Assembly: GCF_030700245.1 (NCBI RefSeq)
Contig: NZ_JAUYZI010000028.1
Coordinates: 22,855 to 86,854, forward strand
Origin: Methylobacterium amylolyticum
GTDB taxonomy: Bacteria; Pseudomonadota; Alphaproteobacteria; Rhizobiales; Beijerinckiaceae
Length of the DNA stretch: 64,000 nucleotides
Direction: 5' to 3'
Shown here: positions 8,153-17,670 of the stretch, in pieces
Layout of the letters: each line of letters starts with the position of its first letter
Numbering within the stretch: the stretch's first letter is position 1
Translations under genes and position numbers: made by a program
Notes under the pieces: model-generated
Database searches by the model: none
What the model saw: only the letters and a program-made list of their open reading frames with translations
What the model was told of the DNA's origin: nothing

Positions 8153-10024
8153 ATGCTGCGCGTCAACGACCTCACCTACCGCTTCGGCGAGCGCCTGATC
8201 CTCGATGCCGCGAGCTTCACCATCCCGGAGGGCGCCCGGGTCGGCCTCGTCGGGCGCAACGGCGCGGGCAAGACCACCCTGTTCCGGGCGATCCTCGGCG
8301 AGTTGCCGGTGGACGCCAAGGCGGTGTCGCTGCCCAAGGGGATGCGGATCGGCGCCGTGGCGCAGGAGGCGCCGGCCGGCCCCGAGACCCTGCACGCGGT
8401 GGTGCTCGCCGCCGACGCCGAGCGCACCCGGCTGATGGCGGAGGCGGAGGGGGCCGACGGCCTGCGCCGGGCGGAGATCGAGACCCGGCTCGTCGATATC
8501 GGCGCGCATTCTGCGCCGGCCCGCGCCGCGGCGATCCTGCACGGGCTCGGCTTCGACGCGGCGGCGCAGGGACGCCCCTGTTCCGACTTCTCCGGCGGCT
8601 GGCGGATGCGGGTGGCGCTCGCCGCCGTGCTGTTCTCCGAGCCGGACCTGCTGCTGCTCGACGAGCCGACCAACTACCTCGACATCGAGGGCACGCTCTG
8701 GCTCTACGACTACCTGGAGCGCTACCCCCGCACCGCGATCGTCATCAGCCACGACCGCGACCTTCTGGACACTAGCGTCGACCACATCCTCCACCTCGAC
8801 CGCGGCAAGCTCACCGTCTACCGCGGCGGCTACACCAGCTTCGCCCGCCAGCTCGCCGAGAAGCGCGTCCTCCAGGCCAAGGCGAAGGTCAAGCAGGACG
8901 CCGAGCGCGCCCACCTCCAGAGCTTCATCGACCGGTTCAAGGCCAAGGCGACCAAGGCGCGGCAGGCGCAGTCGCGGATGAAGCGGCTCGCCAAGATGGA
9001 GCCGATCGCCGCGCTGATCGAGGACGACGTGCCGGTGATCCACCTGCCGAGCCCGGAGAAACCGCTCTCGCCGCCGATCGTGGCGATGGAGCGGGTCAAG
9101 GCCGGCTACGGCGAGCGGACCGTGCTCTCGGGGCTCGACCTCAGCCTCGCCCCCGACGACCGGGTCGCCCTGCTCGGCGCCAACGGCAACGGCAAGTCGA
9201 CCTTCTGCAAGCTGATCGGCGGACGGCTGCCGCCGCTCGCGGGCGCGATGAAGCGCGCGTCCAAGATGGACGTGGCCTACTTCGCCCAGCACCAGCTCGA
9301 CGAGCTGCGCCCGGCCGAGAGCGCCTACGCCCACGTGCGCACCCTGATGCCGGACGTGCCCGAGGCCCGCGCCCGCGCGGCCACCGCCCGCCTCGGCTTC
9401 GGCGCGAACAAGGCCGACACGCCGGTCGAGAAGCTCTCGGGCGGCGAGAAGGCGCGGCTGCTGATGGGGCTCGCCGCCTTCCGCGGCCCCCACCTGCTGA
9501 TCCTCGACGAGCCGACCAACCACCTCGACATCGAGAGCCGGCAGGCGCTGGTCGAGGCGATCAACGACTACGAGGGCGCGGTCATCCTCGTCTCGCACGA
9601 CCGCTTCCTGATCGAGGCCTGCGCCGACCGGCTGTGGATCGTCGCCGACGGCACGGTGAAGACTTTCGACGGCGACATGGACGATTACCGCCGCCTCGTC
9701 CTCGCCGGACCCGAGCGCGAGGACGATCGGGGCGCCGAGCCCGCGGGCGGCCAGAAGGCCGAGGCGCGCCGGGCCGGCGTCGAGCGCCGCGCGGCGCTCG
9801 CGCCCCTGCGGAAGAAGCTCGACGGGATCGAGGCGCGGATGGCCAAGCTCACCGCGGCGATCCAGAAGATCGACGCGGCGCTGGAGGACGGCAAAGCCTT
9901 CCGCGAGAACGCCGCCAAGGCCGGCGAGATCGCCAAGATGCGGGCGGATGCGGCCAGCGCGCTCGCCGCGGCGGAGGAGGAGTGGCTGGAATTGTCCGGC
10001 GAGATCGAGGCGGCGACCGCCTGA
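8153..10024 (+). CDS. ABC-F family ATP-binding protein (Uup/YheS type)
   Basis: A 623-residue cytoplasmic protein with two ABC domains and no membrane segment, as in translation-associated ABC-F factors. Domain 1 has Walker A GRNGAGKTT (about residues 35-43), signature DFSGGWRMR and Walker B LLLLDEPTNYLD. A charged linker of about 80 residues (about 230-310) fits the tRNA-interacting arm. Domain 2 has GANGNGKST, LSGGEKARL and LLILDEPTNHLD. The C-terminal 90 residues form a Lys/Glu/Ala-rich coiled coil, as in Uup-like members. It may rescue or tune ribosomes; DNA-transposition and antibiotic-resistance roles are known in relatives but cannot be assigned here. Confidence 0.92.
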   Translation: MLRVNDLTYRFGERLILDAASFTIPEGARVGLVGRNGAGKTTLFRAILGELPVDAKAVSLPKGMRIGAVAQEAPAGPETLHAVVLAADAERTRLMAEAEGADGLRRAEIETRLVDIGAHSAPARAAAILHGLGFDAAAQGRPCSDFSGGWRMRVALAAVLFSEPDLLLLDEPTNYLDIEGTLWLYDYLERYPRTAIVISHDRDLLDTSVDHILHLDRGKLTVYRGGYTSFARQLAEKRVLQAKAKVKQDAERAHLQSFIDRFKAKATKARQAQSRMKRLAKMEPIAALIEDDVPVIHLPSPEKPLSPPIVAMERVKAGYGERTVLSGLDLSLAPDDRVALLGANGNGKSTFCKLIGGRLPPLAGAMKRASKMDVAYFAQHQLDELRPAESAYAHVRTLMPDVPEARARAATARLGFGANKADTPVEKLSGGEKARLLMGLAAFRGPHLLILDEPTNHLDIESRQALVEAINDYEGAVILVSHDRFLIEACADRLWIVADGTVKTFDGDMDDYRRLVLAGPEREDDRGAEPAGGQKAEARRAGVERRAALAPLRKKLDGIEARMAKLTAAIQKIDAALEDGKAFRENAAKAGEIAKMRADAASALAAAEEEWLELSGEIEAATA

Positions 10025-10032
10025 CGGCGCAA

Positions 10033-10123
10033 CGTCATCGCGAGCGGAGCGACGCGACCCAGGGCTGCGCGCGGCCTGTAGACGTGGCGCGCCTGGATCG
10101 CTTCGCTCACGCTCGCGAAGACG
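10033..10123. repeat. Palindromic repeat, GCGAGCGGAGCGAAGC family, copy 2
   Basis: Left arm 10033-10064 (CGTCATCGCGAGCGGAGCGA and on to CCCAGGG) pairs imperfectly with right arm 10092-10123. It fills the gap between the convergent ABC-F and amidohydrolase genes and could serve as a shared 3' hairpin. Confidence 0.75.
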
Positions 10124-10127
10124 TCCG

Positions 10128-11015
10128 CTACGTCCCCCCGAACCGGAACAGGCGCACCGGCGCGTCCACCAGCACCACCCGCCGATCCGCCGGATCCGGC
10201 AGCCACGCGTCGAGGTTCGCCCGCATGTCGGCGTACTGCACCTTCGACTCGAACTGGGTGTGCGGCCAGTCGCTGCCCCAGAGCAGGTGGTCGAGGCCGA
10301 GGGCGTCGCGCAGCAGCGGGATCGCGGCGCGGGCGGTCGCCGCGCCGTCGGCGCCGTTGCGGTAGGGGCCCGACAGCTTGACGTAGACCCCGCCCCCGCG
10401 GCCGATCTCCAGCAGGCGGCGGAAGCCGGGATCATCGACGCCGAGCTTCGGGTCGGGCTTGCCGAAATGGTCGGCCACCACGGCGACGCCGCCGTCGCGC
10501 AGCGGGCCGAGCAGGTCCGGCCAGCGGCGTGCCTCGGCCTGCACCTCGACCTGCCAGCGCAGGTCGGCGAGGCGCTTGAGGTGGGCGCGCCAGGCCTCGG
10601 AGGCGAGCGGCGGGTCCGGCTGGCCGATCAGGTTGAGGCGCACGCCGACGACGCCCGCCGCGTCGAGGGCCTTGAGGTCGTCGGCGGAGATCGCGGGGTC
10701 GACCACGGCGATGCCGCGGAAGCGGTCCGGATACCGCTTCAAGGCGTCGAGCATGTAGCCGTTGTCGGTGCCGAGGAAGCTCGGCTGCACGAGCACCGCG
10801 TTGGAGATGCCGTTGGCGTCGAGCACCCGGATGTAGTCCTCCGGGGTGGCGTCGTAGTCCGGCGCGTAGCGGCGGCCCTCGGTCAGCGCCAGCCCGCGCT
10901 TGAACACGTGGGCGTGGGTGTCGACCGCCGTCACCGCCGCGGCGGAAGCCGGGCGCAGCAGGGCGGAGGCGGCGAGCCCCGCGCAGCCGGCCAGGAGGGC
11001 GCGGCGGGGGATCAT
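10128..11015 (-). CDS. Exported amidohydrolase-family protein (LigI-like TIM barrel)
   Basis: A 295-residue metal-dependent hydrolase fold of the amidohydrolase-2 family, related to 2-pyrone-4,6-dicarboxylate lactonase and other lactonases. The H-x-H motif of strand 1 is in DTHAHVF (about residues 36-42). A later metal or catalytic region is VADHFGKP, and the final Asp is in WGSDWPHT. The N-terminus (MIPRRALLAG, then a hydrophobic stretch to about residue 29) looks like a twin-arginine or Sec signal, which is unusual for this family. The ATG at 11015 overlaps the stop of the upstream MFS gene (ATGA). The pair suggests uptake and hydrolysis of one organic acid or lactone; the substrate is unknown. 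Confidence 0.8.
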   Translation of the reverse strand: MIPRRALLAGCAGLAASALLRPASAAAVTAVDTHAHVFKRGLALTEGRRYAPDYDATPEDYIRVLDANGISNAVLVQPSFLGTDNGYMLDALKRYPDRFRGIAVVDPAISADDLKALDAAGVVGVRLNLIGQPDPPLASEAWRAHLKRLADLRWQVEVQAEARRWPDLLGPLRDGGVAVVADHFGKPDPKLGVDDPGFRRLLEIGRGGGVYVKLSGPYRNGADGAATARAAIPLLRDALGLDHLLWGSDWPHTQFESKVQYADMRANLDAWLPDPADRRVVLVDAPVRLFRFGGT

Positions 11016-12337
11016 TCGGCAGGACTCGGGGCCGGCGCGGCGGCCCGGGCCCGGGTGCCGCGCCCGAGGATCAGGGTCATGATGCTGCCCGCGCCGGTCA
11101 GCGCCACGAGCGGCAGCAGGCCCAGCGGGAAGCTGCCGGTCGAATCCTTGATGACGCCGAGCAGCCACGAGGCGATGCCGGTGCCGAGATGCGAGATCGT
11201 GTTGATCGCCGCGATGCCGGCCGCGGCGGTGCCCGCCGAGAGCCAGTCGGTCGCCATCGCCCAGAACGGGCCCTTGATCGCGTAGTTGCCCATCAGCACG
11301 AGGCTGAGCAGCAGCATCGTCACCGCGAGCGAGGAGGTGAGGTTCGTCGCGAACAGGCACAGGCAGGTCGCCATCAGCGGAAGCGCCGTGCTCCACACCC
11401 GCTCCCCGGTCTTGTCCGCGCGCAGACCCCAGAAAATCATGAAGGCCGACGCGATGCCGAACGGGATCATGTTCAGGAGGCCGGTCTGGAGGTTCGTCAG
11501 GCCGAACGACTTCAGGATCTGCGGCTGCCACAGGGACAGGGCGTTGCTGGTGGCCGAGGAGCCCGAGTAGATCAGCGCCAGCGCCCAGACGTACTTGTTG
11601 GACAGGACCTTGTGCAGCGGCAGGTGCCGGGCGACCGGTCCGGCGTCGGCGCGGTCAGCGGCGAGGCGCTCCATCAGCCACGCCCGCTGCTGCGGCGTCA
11701 GCCAGCGCGCCTCGCCCGGGTTGCTCGGCAGCATCACCAGCGCGGCGAGGCCCAGCAGCACCGCCGGGATCGCCTCGACGATGAACAGCCACTGCCAGCC
11801 GTGCAGCCCGGCCGTCCCGTCCATCTGGAGCAGCGCCGCGGAGAGCGGCGAGCCGAGGAAGCTGGAGATCGGGATCGCCACCATGAACATGGCGACGATC
11901 CGGGCCCGGTACGCCTTCGGGAACCAGTAGGTCAGGTAGAGGATCACGCCGGGGAAGAACCCGGCCTCGGCCGCCCCGAGCAGGAACCGGCACAGATAGA
12001 AGCTGTATGGCCCAACGACGAAGGCCATCGCGATGCCGACGAGGCCCCAGGTGATCATGATCCGCGCGATCCAGAGCCGCGCGCCGACCTTCTCCAGGGC
12101 GATGTTGCTCGGCACCTCGCACAGCACGTAGGCCACGAAGAACAGGCCGCCGCCGATGCCGAACATCGCCTGCGTCAGGCCGAGGTCCTTGTTCATGGTG
12201 AGCGCGGCGAAGCCGGCGTTCACCCGGTCCACGTAGGCGATGAAGTAGCAGAGCACGAGGAACGGCACGAGGCGCCAGCCCACGGCGCGCATCGTCGAGC
12301 GCTCGATCTCCGGAATCGGTGCCGTGGTCGGGGCCAT
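11012..12337 (-). CDS. MFS anion:cation symporter family permease
   Basis: A 441-residue inner-membrane transporter with about 12 helices. FIAYVDRVNAGFAAL in helix 1 and the long central loop ending in the GEARWLTPQQRAWL segment are typical of the ACS family (tartrate, phthalate, 4-hydroxyphenylacetate and glucarate permeases). The stop codon overlaps the start of the amidohydrolase gene, so the two are translationally coupled and probably act on one substrate. The precise substrate is not visible. The start at 12337 gives a short acidic cytoplasmic leader before helix 1. Confidence 0.88.
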   Translation of the reverse strand: MAPTTAPIPEIERSTMRAVGWRLVPFLVLCYFIAYVDRVNAGFAALTMNKDLGLTQAMFGIGGGLFFVAYVLCEVPSNIALEKVGARLWIARIMITWGLVGIAMAFVVGPYSFYLCRFLLGAAEAGFFPGVILYLTYWFPKAYRARIVAMFMVAIPISSFLGSPLSAALLQMDGTAGLHGWQWLFIVEAIPAVLLGLAALVMLPSNPGEARWLTPQQRAWLMERLAADRADAGPVARHLPLHKVLSNKYVWALALIYSGSSATSNALSLWQPQILKSFGLTNLQTGLLNMIPFGIASAFMIFWGLRADKTGERVWSTALPLMATCLCLFATNLTSSLAVTMLLLSLVLMGNYAIKGPFWAMATDWLSAGTAAAGIAAINTISHLGTGIASWLLGVIKDSTGSFPLGLLPLVALTGAGSIMTLILGRGTRARAAAPAPSPAE

Positions 12338-12489
12338 ACGAAACCTCGCGCCGTTTAATCCCCACCGGCTTCGCGCAGGCCCGGGCGGGCCACCACCCCG
12401 GAGCGCGACACACGATCCGGTCTGTCACCGATCCGCCCGGCCGGGCGGGATGGTTTGCCCGGCGAGTCCGGACATGCGAGAGAGGCGGG

Positions 12490-13551
12490 ATGTTCAGCCT
12501 CGAGACCCTCTGGCGCGCTCAGTACCGGCTCTCGCAGATCGGCAAGCGGCGGACCGGCTCGCCGCGCGTGCTCGTCATCGGCGTGTGCCAGGCCGGATCG
12601 ATCGCCCGGGTGATGCGCTACCTGCTCCCCGACGCGCAGGTCGACTTCGTCTCGGCCTTCGGCGCGGCCAAACGCTTCCCGCGCATGGCCGACCTGATCG
12701 CCCACGCCGACCGCTACGACGCGGTGTTCACCAGCATCTGGCTGCCGAAGTTCAAGGACGGCGGCACGATCCTCGACCTGCGCGCGCGCCCGAACGTGCG
12801 GGCGATCCCGACCATCGTCTTCGCCGCCTACCACCCGGACCTCGTCCATGTCGGCGTGCAGGACAGCGTCAGCCTGCACGGGTTCATCTCGGGGCCGATG
12901 GGCCATTCCCACTCGGCGGTGACGCTGTTCGCCTACCTCGCCGGGTTCTCGCAGGAGCAGGCGCTGCGGCTGTTCAGCGAGCCGGTGTTCGAGCGGCTGG
13001 GCTACTTCGACTTCTGGAACGAGTCAGTCACGGCCCTGCGCGGCCTCGGCGTCCAGGCGGATTACGACCTCGACACGCACCTGACCCGCTGGGCCCGGCG
13101 CGGCTGCTTCATGCACTCGATCAACCACACCAAGCTCTACGTGGTCTCGGACCTCGCCCGCGGGCTGCTGACCCGGGCCGGCATCGCCTACGATGCCTGC
13201 GACCTCGACGCCTTCGTGCCCGACGACCTCGGCGGCATGGGCAGTTGGCCGGTCTACCCCGAGATCGCCGGGCATTACGGCATCCCGGGCAGCGCCCTGT
13301 TCTTCAAGGCCGAGACCCCCCGCTCGGGCCCGGCGCGGACCATGACCCGGGCCGCCTACGTGGCGGCGACCTACGCCTACTACGACAAGCGCCCGCGCGA
13401 GGTGCTGGTGAACGCCCGCGTGCAGACGTGGCGCGACGATCCGGTGACCGTCGAGTTCCTGCGCGAGGCCGCCGGCCGGGCCTTGAGCGCCGCGCGCCCG
13501 GCCGGCCGGGCCCCGGCGATGACCGGGACGCTGGCCGGCCACACCTCCTGA
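12490..13551 (+). CDS. WcbI-like polysaccharide biosynthesis putative acetyltransferase
   Basis: A 353-residue cytoplasmic protein. The segment LVIGVCQAGSIARVM (about residues 29-43) resembles the G-N-C-Q motif that opens the WcbI fold, with Val in place of Asn. The later GPMGHSHSAVTLFAYLAGFS segment also fits the family. WcbI acts in capsule synthesis in Burkholderia and is proposed to be an acetyltransferase. No glycosyltransferase or capsule gene is nearby, so its role here is open. The ATG at 12490 follows a GAGGCGGG ribosome site. Assignment rests on motif recognition alone. Confidence 0.65.
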   Translation: MFSLETLWRAQYRLSQIGKRRTGSPRVLVIGVCQAGSIARVMRYLLPDAQVDFVSAFGAAKRFPRMADLIAHADRYDAVFTSIWLPKFKDGGTILDLRARPNVRAIPTIVFAAYHPDLVHVGVQDSVSLHGFISGPMGHSHSAVTLFAYLAGFSQEQALRLFSEPVFERLGYFDFWNESVTALRGLGVQADYDLDTHLTRWARRGCFMHSINHTKLYVVSDLARGLLTRAGIAYDACDLDAFVPDDLGGMGSWPVYPEIAGHYGIPGSALFFKAETPRSGPARTMTRAAYVAATYAYYDKRPREVLVNARVQTWRDDPVTVEFLREAAGRALSAARPAGRAPAMTGTLAGHTS

Positions 13552-13637
13552 CGTCCCCGGACCCGGCCTCAGGATCCGCCCCTCGAGACCCGGCGTTGTC
13601 GGGGACACTCCCGCAGCCCGCACCGGCCGGACCCGCG

Positions 13638-14630
13638 ATGGCGCCTCGCTCCCGCTCACTCGCTCTCGCCGCGCTCGGCTCGGCGGCGGCCTACGCCGCC
13701 TGGAGCCGCTACCGCGCCGCCCGGCCCGCGGCGCTGCCCCCGGCCCTCCCCGGCCGGCGCGAGCGGCTGGACACCGCGCGGGCCGGCGGCGTCTCCCTCT
13801 ACGGTTCGGCGGAGGCGGAGGGCACGCCGCTGCTGCTGGTCCACTCGATCAACGCCGCCGCCAGCGCCTACGAGGTCCGGCCGCTCTACCTGCACTACCG
13901 GACCCGGCGGCCGGTCTACGCCCTCGACCTGCCGGGCTTCGGCTTCTCCGAGCGCTCGCGCCGGCTCTACACCCCGCGCCTGATGGTCGAGGCGATCCAC
14001 GCCGTGGCCGGGACGATCCGCGCCCGCCACGGCGGCGTCCCGCTCGACGCGGTCGCCCTGTCGCTCTCGGCGGCCTACCTCGCCCGCGCCGTCCTGGAAC
14101 GGCCGGACGCCTACCGCAGCCTCGGCCTGATCAGCCCGACGGGCTTCGACGCGCGGCTCTCCGGCGAGGGGCCGCCCGACGGGCACCGGGGCCGCGACGG
14201 CGTGCGCGACGCCCTCGACGTGCCGATCCTCGGCCGGGCGCTGTTCGACGCCCTGGTGAGCCGGCCGAGCATGCGCTTCTTCCTCCAGAAGACCTTCGGA
14301 TCGGCGCGGATCGACGAGGGGCTGCTCGAATACGACCAGGCGACCGCCCACCAGCCCGGCGCCGAGCACGCGCCGTTCTGCTTCGTGGCCGGCCACCTGT
14401 TCCCCACCGACACGACGCGGCTCTACGAGGACCTGCGCCTGCCGGTCTGGATGATCCACGGCGAGCGCGGCGACTTCGTCGATTTCCACCGCGCGCCGCG
14501 CTTCGCCGACCGGCCGAACTGGCGGATCGAGCGGCTGCCGACCGGCGCCTTCCCGCATTTCGAGCGCCCCGACGCGGTGACCGCGCGCTACGACGCGTTC
14601 CTCGCCGCGATCACGGCTCCGCCGGCCTGA
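13638..14630 (+). CDS. Alpha/beta-hydrolase fold protein, membrane-anchored
   Basis: A 330-residue alpha/beta hydrolase. A hydrophobic, Ala-rich N-terminal segment (about residues 7-21) may anchor it in the membrane. The oxyanion region is LLLVHSINAA (about 65-74). The nucleophile elbow reads A-L-S-L-S (140-144), with Ser142 in the centre, a variant of G-x-S-x-G. Asp in GERGDFVDF and His in FPHFERP complete a likely triad. The sequence resembles esterase/haloperoxidase-type hydrolases. It follows the WcbI-like gene by 86 bases and may share its transcript. The substrate is unknown. Confidence 0.8.
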   Translation: MAPRSRSLALAALGSAAAYAAWSRYRAARPAALPPALPGRRERLDTARAGGVSLYGSAEAEGTPLLLVHSINAAASAYEVRPLYLHYRTRRPVYALDLPGFGFSERSRRLYTPRLMVEAIHAVAGTIRARHGGVPLDAVALSLSAAYLARAVLERPDAYRSLGLISPTGFDARLSGEGPPDGHRGRDGVRDALDVPILGRALFDALVSRPSMRFFLQKTFGSARIDEGLLEYDQATAHQPGAEHAPFCFVAGHLFPTDTTRLYEDLRLPVWMIHGERGDFVDFHRAPRFADRPNWRIERLPTGAFPHFERPDAVTARYDAFLAAITAPPA

Positions 14631-14723
14631 TCCGGTCGCGCGGCCGGGGCGGCGCACGGTGGACCCGGCTCGCGGCGATCCGCTAAGGGGGACCGGTAGC
14701 CCCGCCGAGCCGAACGGACGCCG

Positions 14724-15161
14724 ATGATCGACCTGACCCTGGAGGCCGCCCGCGCGATCGTCGGCACGGCGCTGGAGACGGCCCGCGCCCGCGGGCTGAA
14801 ACCCCTGGCGGTGGTGGTGTACGACGCCCGCGGCGCGCTTAAATCCGTCGCGGTGGAGGACGGCACGTCGCTGCGCCGGGCCGAGATCGCGATGGGCAAG
14901 GCCAACGGCGCCCTGGCGCTCGGCCTCGGCTCGCGGGCGATCCACGCCCGGGCCGAGGTGCAGCCCTACTTCGTCGCCGCGGTGAGCCACGTGGCCGGCC
15001 CGGCCGCGCTGGTGCCGGTGGCGGGCGGGGTGCTGATCCGCTCCGCCGAAGGGCGCCTGCTGGGCGCGGTCGGGATCTCGGGCGACACCTCGGACAACGA
15101 CGAGATCTGCGCGGTCGCCGGCATCGAGGCGGCCGGGCTCGCGGCCGAGACCGGCGCCTGA
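14724..15161 (+). CDS. GlcG/HbpS-family protein
   Basis: A 145-residue small alpha/beta protein of the GlcG/HbpS (DUF336) family. The first part (residues 1-60) has the LDVVVYDARG-type strand seen in the family, here PLAVVVYDARGAL. The second half has the G-G-V-L-I and GAVGISGDTSDNDE segments, the latter being highly characteristic. HbpS from Streptomyces binds haem and is secreted; other members are of unknown role. No signal peptide is seen here. Its TGA overlaps the ATG of oppA by one base, so it is the first gene of a coupled transporter cluster. Confidence 0.85.
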   Translation: MIDLTLEAARAIVGTALETARARGLKPLAVVVYDARGALKSVAVEDGTSLRRAEIAMGKANGALALGLGSRAIHARAEVQPYFVAAVSHVAGPAALVPVAGGVLIRSAEGRLLGAVGISGDTSDNDEICAVAGIEAAGLAAETGA

Positions 15162-16750
15162 TGGGCCCGACGCGGCGGGGCTGGCTCGCGGGCGCCGCCG
15201 CGCTCCTGGCCGCGCCGGCCCGGGCCGAGGATCGCGGCCTCTACCGCCGCGGCAACGACGCCGACCCGGAGACGCTGGACCCGCACAAGTCCTCGACGGT
15301 GGCCGAAGCCCACATCCTGCGCGACCTCTGCGACGGGCTGCTCACCTACGACAATGCCGGCGCGATCATCCCCGGCGCCGCCCGGAGCTGGACCGTCTCC
15401 GACGACGGCCTGACCTACACCTTCGCCCTGCGCCCGGACGGCCGCTGGTCGAACGGCGAGCCGGTCACGGCCGCCGACTTCGTCTACTCCCTGCGGCGGA
15501 TCCTCGATCCGGCCACGGGGGCCAAGTACGCCGAGGTGCTGTTCCCGATCCTCAACGCGGCGGCGGTCAACCGGGGCGAGCGGCCGTCGGCGGACCTCGG
15601 CGTCTCGGCCCCGGACCCGGCCACCGTGGCGATCCGGCTGGAGCAGCCGACGCCGTATTTCCTCGAACTCCTCACCCACCAGACCGCGCTGCCGGTCCAC
15701 GCCGCCTCGGTGGCGCGCCACGGCGACGCCTTCACCCGGCCGGGCAATCTCGTCACCAACGGGCCCTACCGGCTGGTCGACCGGATACCCGGCGACCGGA
15801 TCACCCTGGCGGCGAACCCGCACCACCCGGAGGCGGCCTCGGTCGCGATCACCCGCGTCGCCTACCTGCCGACGCCGGACATCGCCGGGGCCGTGCGCCG
15901 GTTCGCGGCCGGCGAGATCGATTCGCTCTCCGACCTGCCCGGCGACCAGATGGCCGCCCTGCGCCGCCGCTTCGGCGGGCAGGTGGTGCTCGGCCCCTCC
16001 CTCGGACTCGCCGCCCTGTGCGTGAATACCCGCAAGGCGCCGTTCTCGGACCTGCGCGTGCGCCGCGCCCTGTCGCTGGCGATCGACCGCGCCTACCTCG
16101 CCGAGGGCCTGTACGGCGGCACCATGAGCCCGGCCTACGCCCTGTGCCCGGCGGGCCTCGACCATTACGGCACGCCCCCCGAGGCGGAGGGGCGGCAGGG
16201 CCTGCCGATCGACCACGAGATCGAGGCGCGGCGCCTGCTCGCCGAGGCCGGCTTCGACCCGAAACGGAACCCGCTGACGGTCGAGTACCGGTTCAACGTC
16301 AGCGACAACAACCGCAACACCGCGGTCGCGCTCGCCGAGATGTGGCGCGACCTCGGGATCCGCACGCGGTTCGTCTACACCGACGCCAAGACCCACTTCG
16401 CCTACCTGCGCGACGGCGGCGACTTCGACATCGCCCGGATGTCGTGGATCGCCGACTACTCCGACGCCCAGAACTTCCTGTTCCTGCTCCAGACTGGGAA
16501 CGACGGCTTCAATGCCGGGCGCTGGTCCGACGCGGCGTTCGACCGGCTGATGGCGGAGGCGGCCGGCGAGCGCGATCTCGCCGCCCGCGCCCGCCTCCTG
16601 GCCCAGGCGGAGGAGATCGCCGTGCGCGCGCTGCCCTGGATCCCGCTGATGCACTACCGCTCGAAGGCGCTGATCGCCCCGCGCCTGCACGGCTACACCC
16701 CGAACCTGCGCAACGCCGCCCCGACCCGGTTCCTGAGGCTCGACGCGTGA
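15161..16750 (+). CDS. oppA: Peptide-type ABC transporter substrate-binding protein
   Basis: A 529-residue periplasmic binding protein of the SBP_bac_5 (OppA/DppA) family. The N-terminus (MGPTRRGWLAGAAALLAA, then an ARA site near residue 22) is a signal peptide, with a possible twin-arginine. The opening of the mature part, DPETLDPHKS, is a classic OppA signature, and the ALSLAIDRAYLAEGLY segment is found in the C-terminal lobe. The start overlaps the GlcG stop and the end overlaps oppB (GTGA). No OppD/OppF ATPase genes follow, so an ATPase must come from elsewhere. Family members bind peptides, nickel, haem or sugars; the ligand is unknown. Confidence 0.9.
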   Translation: MGPTRRGWLAGAAALLAAPARAEDRGLYRRGNDADPETLDPHKSSTVAEAHILRDLCDGLLTYDNAGAIIPGAARSWTVSDDGLTYTFALRPDGRWSNGEPVTAADFVYSLRRILDPATGAKYAEVLFPILNAAAVNRGERPSADLGVSAPDPATVAIRLEQPTPYFLELLTHQTALPVHAASVARHGDAFTRPGNLVTNGPYRLVDRIPGDRITLAANPHHPEAASVAITRVAYLPTPDIAGAVRRFAAGEIDSLSDLPGDQMAALRRRFGGQVVLGPSLGLAALCVNTRKAPFSDLRVRRALSLAIDRAYLAEGLYGGTMSPAYALCPAGLDHYGTPPEAEGRQGLPIDHEIEARRLLAEAGFDPKRNPLTVEYRFNVSDNNRNTAVALAEMWRDLGIRTRFVYTDAKTHFAYLRDGGDFDIARMSWIADYSDAQNFLFLLQTGNDGFNAGRWSDAAFDRLMAEAAGERDLAARARLLAQAEEIAVRALPWIPLMHYRSKALIAPRLHGYTPNLRNAAPTRFLRLDA

Positions 16751-17670
16751 TCCGGCTGGTCCTGCGTCGCCTCGCGCAAGCGGTGCCGACGCTGTTCGCC
16801 GTCGTGGCCGTCAGCTTCTTCCTGATGCGGCTCGCCCCCGGCGGACCGTTCGACCTGGAGCGGCCGCTGGCGCCGGCCGCCATGGAGAACCTGCGCCGCG
16901 TCTACGGGCTCGACCGGCCGCTGATCGCCCAGTTCGGCAGCTACCTCGCGTCGCTGGCCCAGGGCGATCTCGGCCCCTCCTTCTCGTTCCGCGACCTCAC
17001 CGTGGCCGAGCTGATCGGGCGCGGCCTGCCGGTCTCGGCGACGCTGGGCGCCCTGGCGCTGGTGCTGGCGACCGGCCTCGGCGTCGGCCTCGGCTGCGTC
17101 GCGGCGGTCCGGCGCGGCGGCGCGGTCGATCGCCTGCTCGGGTTCGGCGCGGCGCTCAGCCTGTCGCTGCCGAGCTTCGTCGTCGCCCCCCTCCTCCAGA
17201 TCGTGTTCGGGCTGACCCTGCGCTGGCTGCCGCTGAGCGGCTGGGCGGACGGCGATCCGCGCCACCTGATCCTGCCGGTCGTAACGCTGGCCCTGCCGCA
17301 GGTCGGGGCGCTGGCGCGGCTGACCCGGGCATCGCTCGGGGAAGCCCTGCGCACGCAGCCGGTGCGGACCATGCGCAGCCTCGGCCTGCCGCCGGGCCGG
17401 GTGGTGCGCCACGCGCTGCGCGGCGCGCTCCTGCCGGTAGTGGCCTATCTCGGGCCGCTTGCCGCCGCGCTGCTGACCGGCTCGGTGGTGGTCGAGACGA
17501 TCTTCGGCCTGCCGGGGATCGGCCGCTACTTCGTCGAGGGCGCGCTCAACCGCGACTACACGCTGGTGATGGGCGTGGTGCTGCTGGTGGCGGCCCTCGT
17601 CGTCGCCTTCAACCTGCTGGCCGATCTCGCCTGCGCGTGGCTCGACCCGCGGCTGCGGGTGGCCGCGTGA
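16747..17670 (+). CDS. oppB: Peptide-type ABC transporter permease OppB-like
   Basis: A 307-residue inner-membrane permease of the DppB/OppB group. The first helix region (AVPTLFAVVAVSFFLMRLAPGGPF) and the YGLDRPL segment are typical. The EAA-loop region lies at MRSLGLPPGRVVRHALRGA. Near the end, VVETIFGLPGIGRYF and YTLVMG are strongly conserved family segments. The GTG start at 16747 overlaps the oppA stop, and its own stop overlaps the oppC start, so the whole cluster is translationally coupled. Confidence 0.9.
   Translation: MIRLVLRRLAQAVPTLFAVVAVSFFLMRLAPGGPFDLERPLAPAAMENLRRVYGLDRPLIAQFGSYLASLAQGDLGPSFSFRDLTVAELIGRGLPVSATLGALALVLATGLGVGLGCVAAVRRGGAVDRLLGFGAALSLSLPSFVVAPLLQIVFGLTLRWLPLSGWADGDPRHLILPVVTLALPQVGALARLTRASLGEALRTQPVRTMRSLGLPPGRVVRHALRGALLPVVAYLGPLAAALLTGSVVVETIFGLPGIGRYFVEGALNRDYTLVMGVVLLVAALVVAFNLLADLACAWLDPRLRVAA

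Noticed and set aside
7202..10435. A reverse-strand open frame of more than 1000 codons across lpxC-like and ABC-F genes
   Set aside because: It is antisense to two genes with full family motifs. Its translation is Arg/Gly/Asp-rich with no domain, as expected for mirror frames in GC-rich DNA.
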